From JAWLHU01 sp049325315 (GTDB taxonomy: Bacteria; Bacillota; Sulfobacillia; Symbiobacteriales; Symbiobacteriaceae): DNA of 61,670 bases. Below, piece after piece: positions 10,895 through 18,153 of this stretch (positions are counted from its first letter, which is position 1; the number at the start of each line of letters is the position of its first letter). The notes beneath the pieces were generated by a model, which was not told the origin of the DNA, ran no database searches, and saw only the letters and a list, made by a program, of their open reading frames with translations. Made by a program: the position numbers and the translations under genes. The DNA is taken from contig JBMONB010000147.1 of the NCBI GenBank assembly GCA_049325315.1, positions 1 through 61,670 of the forward strand, read 5' to 3'.

Positions 10895-12004
10895 TTAGAC
10901 CGCCACGCGAGTGGGCGCCTTCTCGGCCATGAGGGCGATGAACCGGTCGAACAGGTAGGCCGACTCCTGCGGGCCGGGAGCCGCTTCGGGGTGGTACTGC
11001 ACCGTGAAGACCGGCCGGGTCCGGTGGGCGATTCCCTCCACCGTGGAGTCGTTCAGGTTGCGGTGGGTGACCACCACCTCGTTCGGCAGGGTGGTGTCAT
11101 CGACGGCGTAGCCGTGATTCTGGCTGGTAATGTAAACCCGCCCGTTGGTGTAGTCCTTCACCGGGTGGTTCGCCCCCCGGTGGCCGTACTTCAGCTTGTA
11201 GGTGGTGGCGCCCAGGGCCAGCGAGGTGATCTGGTGGCCCAGGCAGATGCCGAAGATCGGCAGTTCACCATCGTGAATCAGCTCCCGGACCGTCTCGATG
11301 GCCTGCGGCACATCGGTGGGGTCGCCAGGGCCGTTGGTCAGCATAATGCCGTCGGGATTCAGGTCGAGAATCTGCTCCGCCGTATAGTGCGCGGGCACGA
11401 CCGTCAGGTCGCAGTCCCGCTCGGAGAGCGAGCGCAGAATGTTCTCCTTCAGACCATAGTCGATCACCACGACGCGGTGGCCGCTGCCGAAGATCCGGTA
11501 GGGCTGCGGGGTGGTCACGGTCATCACCTGGTCGTGCATCTCGAACCCCTGCGCCTTGGCGGCCCAGGCCGCGATCTGCTCGGCGGTCGGCTCCTCCTGC
11601 GACAGGGTCGTGACAATCATGCCGCGCATGGTGCCGGCGTTACGCAGGTGCCGGGTGAGCGCCCGGGTATCGATGGCAGCGAGACCAGGAATCCCATTTT
11701 CAGCCAGATACGCAGAAAGGCTCTTGGCCGCCTGCCAATGGCTGGGCGACTCGCAGAGCTCTTTCACAATAAAGCCCCTGACCCACGGCTTCCGGGACTC
11801 AAAGTCCTCCGGATTAATGCCGTAATTGCCGATCAGGGGGTAGGTCATCGTGACGATCTGGCCGCAATAGGACGGATCGGTCAAAACCTCCTGGTACCCC
11901 GTCATGCCGGTGTTGAAAACGACCTCGCCGGTCAGTTCGGTGACCGCACCAAAGCCTTCACCCGCGAAGACAGAACCGTCCTCTAAAACCAGATAGCCCT
12001 TCAT
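10895..12004 (-). CDS. carA: Carbamoyl-phosphate synthase small subunit
   Basis: The 369-residue glutaminase subunit hydrolyses glutamine and passes ammonia to CarB. Residues 1-150 form the CarA-specific domain (KGYLVLEDGSVFAGEGFGA, VVFNTGMTGYQEVLTDPSY). The class I amidotransferase domain follows with the nucleophile loop PIFGICLGHQ and the HPEA motif of the triad (QYHPEAAPGP). The length is normal. The ATG is preceded by TAGGAGGG. Two promoters lie upstream: one embedded in tandem ARG boxes, the other about 50 bp closer to the gene. Confidence 0.98.
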   Translation of the reverse strand: MKGYLVLEDGSVFAGEGFGAVTELTGEVVFNTGMTGYQEVLTDPSYCGQIVTMTYPLIGNYGINPEDFESRKPWVRGFIVKELCESPSHWQAAKSLSAYLAENGIPGLAAIDTRALTRHLRNAGTMRGMIVTTLSQEEPTAEQIAAWAAKAQGFEMHDQVMTVTTPQPYRIFGSGHRVVVIDYGLKENILRSLSERDCDLTVVPAHYTAEQILDLNPDGIMLTNGPGDPTDVPQAIETVRELIHDGELPIFGICLGHQITSLALGATTYKLKYGHRGANHPVKDYTNGRVYITSQNHGYAVDDTTLPNEVVVTHRNLNDSTVEGIAHRTRPVFTVQYHPEAAPGPQESAYLFDRFIALMAEKAPTRVAV

Positions 12005-12082
12005 ATTACGGTACCCTCCTAAAGATCCGGGCGTCGCTGCACCCGGTTAATCCGCGGCTGGGAGACCTGCTTGTTCCCACAC

Positions 12083-12111
12083 ATTATACTCTCCCAAGTA
12101 CCGCGAATCAA
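12083..12111 (-). promoter_or_regulatory. carA promoter P2
   Basis: On the minus strand TTGATT (12106-12111), 17 bp, TATAAT (12083-12088). It lies downstream of the ARG boxes, so it could escape or only partly respond to arginine repression. Confidence 0.7.
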
Positions 12112-12123
12112 GTCTGGCGACGT

Positions 12124-12162
12124 TATGCATAATTATAACCGCACCGCGCATAAATATGCAAT
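12124..12162 (-). promoter_or_regulatory. Tandem ARG boxes enclosing carA promoter P1
   Basis: Box 1 (12145-12162, minus strand ATTGCATATTTATGCGCG) and box 2 (12124-12141, CGGTTATAATTATGCATA) fit TNTGNATWWWWATNCANA with a 3-bp gap. Inside them lie TTGCAT (12156-12161) and TATAAT (12132-12137), 18 bp apart. ArgR/AhrC bound here would cover the polymerase site. Confidence 0.8.
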
Positions 12163-12209
12163 AGTCTCTGCCATTGTCGGGCAATATTCTTGGATCAGTA
12201 CCCAGCGAC

Positions 12210-12250
12210 AAAAAGGGCCGGCTGTGTCGCCATGGCGTCACAACCGGCCC
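12210..12250 (-). terminator. Terminator of panE
   Basis: On the minus strand GGGCCGGTTGTG pairs with CACAGCCGGCCC (one mismatch) and ends in TTTTT, directly after the panE stop. Confidence 0.88.
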
Positions 12251-12256
12251 GTGCTC

Positions 12257-13168
12257 CTATCGGGGCTGATGCATTTTAATAAGGGCGTAGAGGACCTCGG
12301 TCACGGGGGTGGGAATCCCGTACTTGCGGCCCAGCCGCACCACGGCGCCCTGGAGCGTCTCCACCTCGGTGCGGCGCCCCCGCTCCAGGTCCACCAGGAG
12401 GGAGGCCTTCAGGCCGGGGGCGAAGGCTCGGGCCTGCTCCACCAGCGCAGCCGGCATGTCGGGATCTAACTCCACCCCTGCGGCCCGGCCCACCGCCACA
12501 ATCTCCGCCGCCACCTGCCGGTACAGGTCAAAGGTCTCAGGGCAGTCCCGAATGGGGCCGATGGGGGAGCGGGTCGCCCCGGTAATGCCGCTGAAGGCCG
12601 TGATGAACACGAACTTTTTCCAGAGTTCCAGCTCCATCTTGCCCGAGAGGCGGTGCGGAATCTCCGCCCGCTCCAGCGCTGCCGCGAAGGCGGCGGTGCG
12701 CGCACTGGGCGACCCGTCCATCTCGCCGAAGGTGATCTCCTTGAAGGGGCTGTTGATCCGTACCGTGCCGGGGCTGGATACCTCCACCGAGATACGGCAG
12801 AGTCCGCCGACAACCTTCTCCGCCCCCAGAATGGGCGCGAGGCGCTCCACGGTGTCCACCCCGTTCAGGAGGGGAAGCACCATAGTCCCGGGGCCGACCA
12901 GGGGCAGCATCTGGCGGGCGGCGGTTTCGATATCGTAGGCCTTCACGCAGAAGAGCACCACATCGACGGGTCCGATGGTGGCAGGATCGTCGGTGGCGGT
13001 CACAGCCGGAAGGTGGAACTCCTCCAGACCGACCACCTGCAGCCCGCTGGTCTGCAGGGCGGTCAGGTGGGCCCCTCTGGCAATGAATGCAACCGTGTAC
13101 CCGGCCCGGGCCAACCGGGCGCCGTAATAAGCGCCGATTCCTCCCGAACCCATGATGGCGATGCGCAT
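12257..13168 (-). CDS. panE: 2-dehydropantoate 2-reductase
   Basis: 303 residues of the ketopantoate reductase (PanE/ApbA) family. The NADPH-binding motif is at the N-terminus (MRIAIMGSGGIGAYYGARLA), with CVKAYDIETAARQMLP and LLNGVDTVE following; the helical C-terminal domain contains LELWKKFVFITAFSGITGAT with the lysine of the family active site. The reaction is reduction of 2-dehydropantoate to pantoate in pantothenate/CoA synthesis. Related family members act on other 2-keto acids, and no panB or panC is nearby, so the pantothenate role is likely but not proved by context. The ATG follows GAGGGAGG. Confidence 0.88.
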   Translation of the reverse strand: MRIAIMGSGGIGAYYGARLARAGYTVAFIARGAHLTALQTSGLQVVGLEEFHLPAVTATDDPATIGPVDVVLFCVKAYDIETAARQMLPLVGPGTMVLPLLNGVDTVERLAPILGAEKVVGGLCRISVEVSSPGTVRINSPFKEITFGEMDGSPSARTAAFAAALERAEIPHRLSGKMELELWKKFVFITAFSGITGATRSPIGPIRDCPETFDLYRQVAAEIVAVGRAAGVELDPDMPAALVEQARAFAPGLKASLLVDLERGRRTEVETLQGAVVRLGRKYGIPTPVTEVLYALIKMHQPR

Positions 13169-13212
13169 GCGCGTAGCCTCCCTCGCAGTGTGGTAGTAAA
13201 ACCTCTCCCTGT

Positions 13213-13245
13213 ACTATACCACTTCGAATCATTAACCTGTATAGT
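13213..13245. promoter_or_regulatory. Inverted repeat upstream of panE
   Basis: ACTATAC (13213-13219) is mirrored by GTATAGT (13239-13245) with a 19-bp gap. It overlaps a possible -10 (TATAGT on the minus strand). It may be an operator; no regulator can be named. Confidence 0.3.
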
Positions 13246-13256
13246 GCGTGAAGACC

Positions 13257-13286
13257 CCAGGGGGCGCCATAAACGGCGCCCCCTGG
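13257..13286 (-). terminator. Strong hairpin after argH
   Basis: CCAGGGGGCGCC (13257-13268) pairs perfectly with GGCGCCCCCTGG (13275-13286), just after the argH stop. There is no T run, but the 12-bp GC stem is very stable. Confidence 0.7.
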
Positions 13287-13291
13287 CTGAA

Positions 13292-14677
13292 CTATTCGGC
13301 TCGACCCTGCAAAATCTGTGTGGCAAGCGCCAGCTGCTGCTCCACCTGCGACGGCGCCGTGCCGCCTTGCGAGGTGCGCAGGTTGACGCAGGTCTCCGGG
13401 GCGATCGCCTCGTAGACATCGGGCCCGAAGAGCGGCGAGAAGGACTGGAACTCCTCCAGGGAGCAGTCGGCCAGAAACTTGTTCTGCTCGATGCAGAAGA
13501 GCACCGCCTTGCCCACCACCTCGTGCGCCTCCCGGAAGGGCATACCCTTCTTCACCAGGTAGTCGGCCATGTCGGTGGCATTGGAGAAGTCCTGCCGGAC
13601 CGCCTTCGCCATGCGCTCCCGGTTGAACTTGAGCGTCCCGACCATGCCGGCGGTCACGGTGAGGCCGGCCTTCAGGGTGTCGACGGCGTCGAAGAGCCGC
13701 TCCTTGTCCTCCTGGAGGTCGCTGTGGTAGGTGAGCGGAATCCCCTTGATCATGGTGAGCAGGGCGATCAGGTCGCCGTAAATACGCCCGGTCTTGCCCC
13801 GCACGATCTCGGCCACGTCGGGGTTTTTCTTCTGCGGCATGATCGAGGAGCCGGTGGCGTAGGCGTCATCCATCTCGATAAAGCCGAACTCGGTGGAGGC
13901 CCAGTTGACCAGTTCCTCGCACATCCGGGAGAGGTGCGCCTGGCAGAGGGCGGCGGCGGCGACGAACTCGATGATAAAGTCCCGGTCGCTGACCGCATCC
14001 ATCGAGTTGGGATAGACGCCGGCAAAGCCCAGCTCGCGGGCGGTGAACTCCCGGTCGATGGGGAAGGTGGTGCCGGCCATCGCCCCGGCGCCCAGCGGGG
14101 AGAGATCGGCCCGCTTCAGGGCATCGGCGAAGCGGCCCTGGTCGCGCTCGAGCATCCAGAAGTAGGCCATGAGATGGTGCGAGAGCAGAATCGGCTGCGC
14201 CCGCTGCAGGTGGGTGTAGCCGGGCATGATCACGCCCATGTGTGCGGTGGCCTGGTCGAGCAGCGCCCCCTGCAGGTCGCTGACCAGCCGCTGCACGGCC
14301 TGAATCTCGGCCTTGACCCAGAGGTGCACGTCAGTGACCACCTGGTCGTTCCGGCTGCGGGCGGTGTGGAGCCGTCCGCCGGCGGGGCCGATCTTCTCGA
14401 TCAGCCGCTTTTCGATGTTCAGGTGGATATCTTCATACTCCTGGCGGAAAGGGAACTGGCCCGCCTCGATCTCGGCCTCAATCTCCCGGAGCCCCTGCTC
14501 GATCAGAGCGGCGTCGGCGGCGGGGATGATTCCCTGCCGCCCCAGCATGCGAGCGTGGGCGATGGAGCCCTGAATATCCTGCTTGTACAAGCGGCGGTCA
14601 AAGGCAAGCGAGGAGGTGAACCCCTCGGCGGTCTTGTCGGCGGCCTTGGTAAAACGTCCGCCCCAGAGCTTGGTCAT
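13292..14677 (-). CDS. argH: Argininosuccinate lyase
   Basis: 461 residues, normal length for ArgH. It cleaves argininosuccinate to arginine and fumarate, the last step of arginine synthesis. The fumarase/lyase signature GSSIMPQKKNPD is at about residue 280, the N-terminal KLWGGRF block is present, and the HTARSRNDQVVTDVHL motif sits near residue 110. It is not adjacent to argG (22 kb away), unlike many genomes. Tandem ARG boxes with an embedded promoter lie upstream, about 30 bp from the start codon. Confidence 0.97.
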   Translation of the reverse strand: MTKLWGGRFTKAADKTAEGFTSSLAFDRRLYKQDIQGSIAHARMLGRQGIIPAADAALIEQGLREIEAEIEAGQFPFRQEYEDIHLNIEKRLIEKIGPAGGRLHTARSRNDQVVTDVHLWVKAEIQAVQRLVSDLQGALLDQATAHMGVIMPGYTHLQRAQPILLSHHLMAYFWMLERDQGRFADALKRADLSPLGAGAMAGTTFPIDREFTARELGFAGVYPNSMDAVSDRDFIIEFVAAAALCQAHLSRMCEELVNWASTEFGFIEMDDAYATGSSIMPQKKNPDVAEIVRGKTGRIYGDLIALLTMIKGIPLTYHSDLQEDKERLFDAVDTLKAGLTVTAGMVGTLKFNRERMAKAVRQDFSNATDMADYLVKKGMPFREAHEVVGKAVLFCIEQNKFLADCSLEEFQSFSPLFGPDVYEAIAPETCVNLRTSQGGTAPSQVEQQLALATQILQGRAE

Positions 14678-14705
14678 TGGAACACGGCCTCCTCGCAGTC
14701 GATCT

Positions 14706-14743
14706 TCTGCATGATTATACGTGTTGTGGTATACTTATTCAAG
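14706..14743 (-). promoter_or_regulatory. Tandem ARG boxes enclosing the argH promoter
   Basis: Minus strand: box 1 CTTGAATAAGTATACCAC (14726-14743) and box 2 CACGTATAATCATGCAGA (14706-14723), 2 bp apart, fit the ARG consensus. They contain TTGAAT (14737-14742) and TATAAT (14714-14719) exactly 17 bp apart. Confidence 0.8.
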
Positions 14744-14753
14744 CATGACCTTG

Positions 14754-14782
14754 TTGCATTCTGGGAACCCAGCTGGTATATT
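14754..14782 (+). promoter_or_regulatory. Promoter of the MFS leader, with spacer palindrome
   Basis: TTGCAT (14754-14759), 17 bp, TATATT (14777-14782). The spacer holds the palindrome CTGGGAACCCAG, a possible operator. The promoter is divergent from, and only 11 bp away from, the argH ARG boxes. Confidence 0.65.
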
Positions 14783-14816
14783 CACGGGGAGAGTTGGCAG
14801 GAAGGTGGTGAGCGGT

Positions 14817-14918
14817 ATGCCCTTCCTGAATCGGGACTTCATCGCCATGAGCATCGTCCATGGGGAGGGGGAAAGTATGCCCATCTGGGCCTGTCCGCCA
14901 CCTCCTCGCCGGTTCTAG
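14817..14918 (+). CDS. Leader peptide of the MFS exporter
   Basis: A 33-codon frame starting MPFLNRDFIAMS and ending CPPPPRRF. The ATG is five bases after AAGGTGGTGA, nearly a perfect anti-SD match, so translation is likely. The frame stops 24 nt before an intrinsic-terminator-like hairpin, which precedes the exporter by about 30 nt. The proline run followed by Arg-Arg-Phe resembles sequences that slow ribosomes. I infer a regulatory peptide that senses ribosome stalling; it has no recognised homologue. Confidence 0.6.
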   Translation: MPFLNRDFIAMSIVHGEGESMPIWACPPPPRRF

Positions 14919-14942
14919 ACCGGTACTCTACGGCAGAATCCC

Positions 14943-14984
14943 CCGGCCGTGGCAGAGGTGAACCCTCTGCCGCGGCCGGTTTTT
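14943..14984 (+). terminator. Attenuator hairpin before the MFS gene
   Basis: CCGGCCG-T-GGCAGAGG pairs with CCCTCTGCC-G-CGGCCGG and is followed by five T (14980-14984), all between the leader peptide and the exporter. A competing pairing exists: CGGCAGA (14931-14937) with TCTGCCG (14966-14972). Confidence 0.75.
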
Positions 14985-15012
14985 CATTTTGCATGAAAGG
15001 AACACAAAACCG

Positions 15013-16245
15013 ATGTTCTCCACGGTTAGCATTCGCAATCTCTGGCTGTTCTCCCTCTCCGATGCGATGAGTCGCTTCGGCGGCCAGTTTCAGTTCCTGG
15101 CCCTGATTACCCTGATCTACTCAACCACCCGGTCGCCGCTGCTGACCGCCCTCATGCTGACCACGGGCAGCCTGCCAATCATTCTGCTGGCCCGCTGGGC
15201 AGGCGCTGTAGCCGACCGCTTTGATCCGCGGCGGGTTGTGGCGGTGGCCAATCTGGTCCAGGCGGTACTCACCCTCTGTTTCCTGCTGGTGGACCAGGTC
15301 TACGCCTACCTGGCGCTGACCTTCGTGGTCACCTCGGTGGGGGTCTTTCAGCTGACCGCCCGCTCCGCCCTCCTGCCGCAGATGGTGGGCCGGGAGCGAA
15401 TTCTGCAGGCCAACGCCCGCCTGGCCACGGTGCGGGGCGCCGTGCAGTTGCTAGCCCCGGGGTTGGCGGGCACCCTGGTGGTCCTGACCGGGCCGGAGGT
15501 CGCCTTCGTCTTCAACGCCGCCAGCTTCCTGGCCCCCGCCCTCGCCATGCTCTTTATCACCCCCGTGGAGCGGGTGGAGCGACCCGCGGCCCTAGCGGCC
15601 AACGGCGGCTCCGGCGACGTCGCCTGGGCCTTCCTGCGGAGCCGGCCCGACCTGGTGGTGGTGTTGCTGGCCTTCGGGGCCTACGAGGTGGGCATGTGGG
15701 CGGTGAACGCCCTGTTCATCCCTTATGCCGGCGAGATCCTTCACGGGGGAGCCGATCTGGTGGGCTGGGCGACGTCGCTTTACTTCGGGGCGGGGCTGCT
15801 GACAGGCATGCTCCTCGAGCGCTACGGCCACGTGCTGCGGAGCCACCGGCTCCTCTACGCCGCCTACTTTGCGGGGGCGCTTGTCTGGGTCGGCTATATC
15901 ATGACCCGCTCGATCCCCGTCGCCCTGATTTTGAGCGCCTTTGACGGCATCGTCTACACCTATGCCTGGACGCTCTTCGAGAGCCGGGTGCAGGAGGAGG
16001 CGCCGCCCGAGGCCCGGGGTCGGGTCTTCGGGCTGGTCCGGGCCGGCGATGAGGTCTGTTCGGTTACCGGCCAGGTGGGCGGCGGCCTGGTGGCCACCTA
16101 CGGGGGGATTCTGGGCGGCATGGGCGCCTTCACCGGCCTGACGGTGCTGCTGCTCGGGCTGGTTGGCCTGGGTGGGCGGGCGCTTCACCGGCCCGTCCTA
16201 GCGAAGCAGGTCCACCCACATGCGGATTGCCATGAGGGCGGTTAG
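15013..16245 (+). CDS. MFS transporter, macrolide-efflux-like
   Basis: About 410 residues with some 12 hydrophobic helices. The cytoplasmic loop after helix 2 carries GAVADRFDPRRVVAVANLVQ, the MFS motif A region (DR-x-x-RR). The overall pattern (NLWLFSLSDAMSRFGGQFQF at the start, LTARSALLPQMVGRERILQA in the middle) is that of the MefA/TetV-like drug exporter branch. The start chosen is ATG 15013 after AAAGGA. The long leader with a peptide and terminator supports induction by a translation-targeting compound. Its last 48 bases overlap the TauE/SafE gene tail to tail. Confidence 0.87.
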   Translation: MFSTVSIRNLWLFSLSDAMSRFGGQFQFLALITLIYSTTRSPLLTALMLTTGSLPIILLARWAGAVADRFDPRRVVAVANLVQAVLTLCFLLVDQVYAYLALTFVVTSVGVFQLTARSALLPQMVGRERILQANARLATVRGAVQLLAPGLAGTLVVLTGPEVAFVFNAASFLAPALAMLFITPVERVERPAALAANGGSGDVAWAFLRSRPDLVVVLLAFGAYEVGMWAVNALFIPYAGEILHGGADLVGWATSLYFGAGLLTGMLLERYGHVLRSHRLLYAAYFAGALVWVGYIMTRSIPVALILSAFDGIVYTYAWTLFESRVQEEAPPEARGRVFGLVRAGDEVCSVTGQVGGGLVATYGGILGGMGAFTGLTVLLLGLVGLGGRALHRPVLAKQVHPHADCHEGG

Positions 16246-16989
16246 TCCGCCCAGGGTGTAGCGGAGCGATGCCGCCCGCAGCCGGGCGGAGCACCGGGCC
16301 CCCAACTGGGCCCCGGGCAGGGCTCCCGCCACCAGGAAGAGAGCGGGCGCCCAGAGAATCTGCCCTGCCGCCAGCTTTCCCACGAGACCGCTGAAGGCAG
16401 ACAGCAAGACAATCGGCAGCGAACTGGCCACCGTGGTGCGGGTTGGAACCTTCAGGAGATAGATCATGATCGGTACCAACAAGAAGGCGCCCCCCGCTCC
16501 CACCATGCCGGAAAGCAAACCGACCGCACCGGCGATGGCGGCACCCAGGGCGGTAGGGAAGGAAGGCGTCGCTCCGGGGTTCGGCTCATCGCCCCCGGGC
16601 GGTCTCGGAATGAACATCATGAGACCAGCGGCCAGGGCCGACAGGGCGAAGATGAACCGGAGCGCTTCCGCGGGCACATGGGCAGAGAGAACGCCTCCCA
16701 CCAGGGCGCCCAGGGCGGCTGTGGGCGCCATCGCCCATACGACCGCCGGGTCATTCCCGGTGAGCCGCTTGTGGGCGAGCGCCCCGCTGGCGGCGCCGGC
16801 GAAGACCAATACGATGCTCAGACCGGTGGCCACACGTATATCCAACTGGCCCGCCCCTACCCACGGCGGGATATAGAGCAGCATCGGGATGATAAAGGCG
16901 GCTCCCCCCACCCCTAAAAGGCCGGACAGGAAGGAGCCGAGCAGTCCGATTCCGGCAAGGGTCGCCCAGAGTGTCGTTGTTTCAGGCAT
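16198..16989 (-). CDS. TauE/SafE-family anion exporter
   Basis: 263 residues, eight or so hydrophobic helices and both family repeats: GSFLSGLLGVGGAAFIIPML near residue 20 and VGLLSGMVGAGGAFLLVPIM near residue 155. TauE/SafE proteins are proposed to export sulfite or sulfonates. It lies 24 bp after the sulfatase-maturase gene and is probably its operon partner, so export of sulfate or sulfite released by the two sulfatases is a reasonable inference. The substrate cannot be read from sequence. Confidence 0.85.
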   Translation of the reverse strand: MPETTTLWATLAGIGLLGSFLSGLLGVGGAAFIIPMLLYIPPWVGAGQLDIRVATGLSIVLVFAGAASGALAHKRLTGNDPAVVWAMAPTAALGALVGGVLSAHVPAEALRFIFALSALAAGLMMFIPRPPGGDEPNPGATPSFPTALGAAIAGAVGLLSGMVGAGGAFLLVPIMIYLLKVPTRTTVASSLPIVLLSAFSGLVGKLAAGQILWAPALFLVAGALPGAQLGARCSARLRAASLRYTLGGLTALMAIRMWVDLLR

Positions 16990-17013
16990 GGTTTCCGCTC
17001 CCTGTAGGCTTGT

Positions 17014-18126
17014 TCAGCGCCTGGCTACGGCAGCCCTGCCCAGTTGAGCCAGCTCGGGCAGGGCGTGGCGGAAGAGCATCTTGTAGCCCCGGCAGAAGTA
17101 GTCGGGCCGGGAGGGGTCGCCCCCGTGCATGCTGCGATGGTGCGGGCAGCCGCCCTTGCAAAATGAGAGAAACTCGCAGGAGCGGCAGTCGTCGGGAAGG
17201 CGGACCGCCCAGGACATGTAGGCCTTCAGCCGCTCGCCCTGCAGCACCTCGCGCACAGGAGTCTCGTGCAGGTTGCCCAACCGCCACTCCTCCCGGACCA
17301 TGAAGTCGCACGGGTAGAGGCTGCCGTCGTGCTCCACCACCAACTGACCGGCGCAGGTGCCCGCCATCTGGCAGGTAATCGAGGGCTGTCCCACCGCCAT
17401 CGCCGCAATGGACTCAAAGAACTGCACACCCACCGGCTTGCCGGCCTTCAGCTCCTTGACCCACTCGTCGTAGACGTTCTTCAGGAAGGCGCCGTACGCC
17501 TCGGGGGTGAGCAGCAGCTCCCGGGGCACATCGCCCTGGCCGCTGTCGATGCTGGGGATGAACTGAATGTAGTCGGCGCCCAGCTCCCGCAGGGCCCGGT
17601 AGGTCTGGCGCCCACGCCGGGCGATGTCGGCGGTCACTACGGTGAGGACGTTGTGGCGCACCTTGTGCTGCTGGAGCAGGCGAAGCGCCTGAACCACCCG
17701 GTCGTAGGTGCCGTGCCCGCCGGCATCGAACCGTTCGGCGTCGTGCCGCTCCCGCTCGCCGTCCAGGCTGAGGCCGACCAGGAAATCGTTCTCCCGGAGG
17801 AACTCACACCATTCAGGGGTCAGCAGCAGGCCGTTGGTCTGCAGGGCGTTGGTGATCCGCTGCCCGGTGCGCCGGTACTTGCGCTGGAGCCTGACCGCCT
17901 CCTGAAAGAACGCCAGGCCCGCGAGGGTGGGCTCGCCCCCCTGCCAGCCGAAGCCGACCTGGAAGGGCGAGGTCTCGCAGGCCTCCTGGATCAGGCGCTC
18001 CAGGGTCTCCAGGGACATGCGCTGCACGTGGCCCGGCACCGTGTGCGTGTTGTAGTAGAAGCAGTACCGGCAGCGCAGGTTGCAGTCGCCCGAGGCGGGC
18101 TTCACCAGAAAGGTCAGGGCGGGCAT
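17014..18126 (-). CDS. Anaerobic sulfatase-maturing enzyme (radical SAM, SPASM)
   Basis: 370 residues. The radical-SAM cluster motif CNLRCRYC is at residues 15-22 (C-x3-C-x2-C), followed by GFGWQGGEPTLAGLAFF and LQTNGLLL. The C-terminal part holds the SPASM-type cysteines that bind auxiliary Fe-S clusters (CQMAGTCAGQL, LYPCDFM, CRSCEFLSFCKGGCPHH). Family role: oxidation of the cysteine or serine of a sulfatase C/S-x-P-x-R motif to formylglycine in the cytoplasm. Two sulfatases with CMPAR motifs are encoded 2.7 and 6.2 kb away, which supports this call. It lies between the DUF3604 and TauE genes in one unit. Confidence 0.93.
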   Translation of the reverse strand: MPALTFLVKPASGDCNLRCRYCFYYNTHTVPGHVQRMSLETLERLIQEACETSPFQVGFGWQGGEPTLAGLAFFQEAVRLQRKYRRTGQRITNALQTNGLLLTPEWCEFLRENDFLVGLSLDGERERHDAERFDAGGHGTYDRVVQALRLLQQHKVRHNVLTVVTADIARRGRQTYRALRELGADYIQFIPSIDSGQGDVPRELLLTPEAYGAFLKNVYDEWVKELKAGKPVGVQFFESIAAMAVGQPSITCQMAGTCAGQLVVEHDGSLYPCDFMVREEWRLGNLHETPVREVLQGERLKAYMSWAVRLPDDCRSCEFLSFCKGGCPHHRSMHGGDPSRPDYFCRGYKMLFRHALPELAQLGRAAVARR

Positions 18127-18153
18127 GGGGCTCCCCCTCCTCTTACGGTCTCG

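Noticed and set aside
14943..14984. Reading the hairpin as a simple terminator of an upstream plus-strand gene.
   Set aside because: No plus-strand gene lies upstream except the short leader peptide; a promoter at 14754 drives into it, so attenuation fits better.
14789..15012. A known riboswitch class in the MFS leader.
   Set aside because: I could not match the conserved core of any riboswitch class; the peptide plus competing helices explain the region better.
12653..15070. An 805-codon plus-strand frame across panE and argH.
   Set aside because: It is antisense to two clear enzymes and crosses the arg promoter; it has no domain content.
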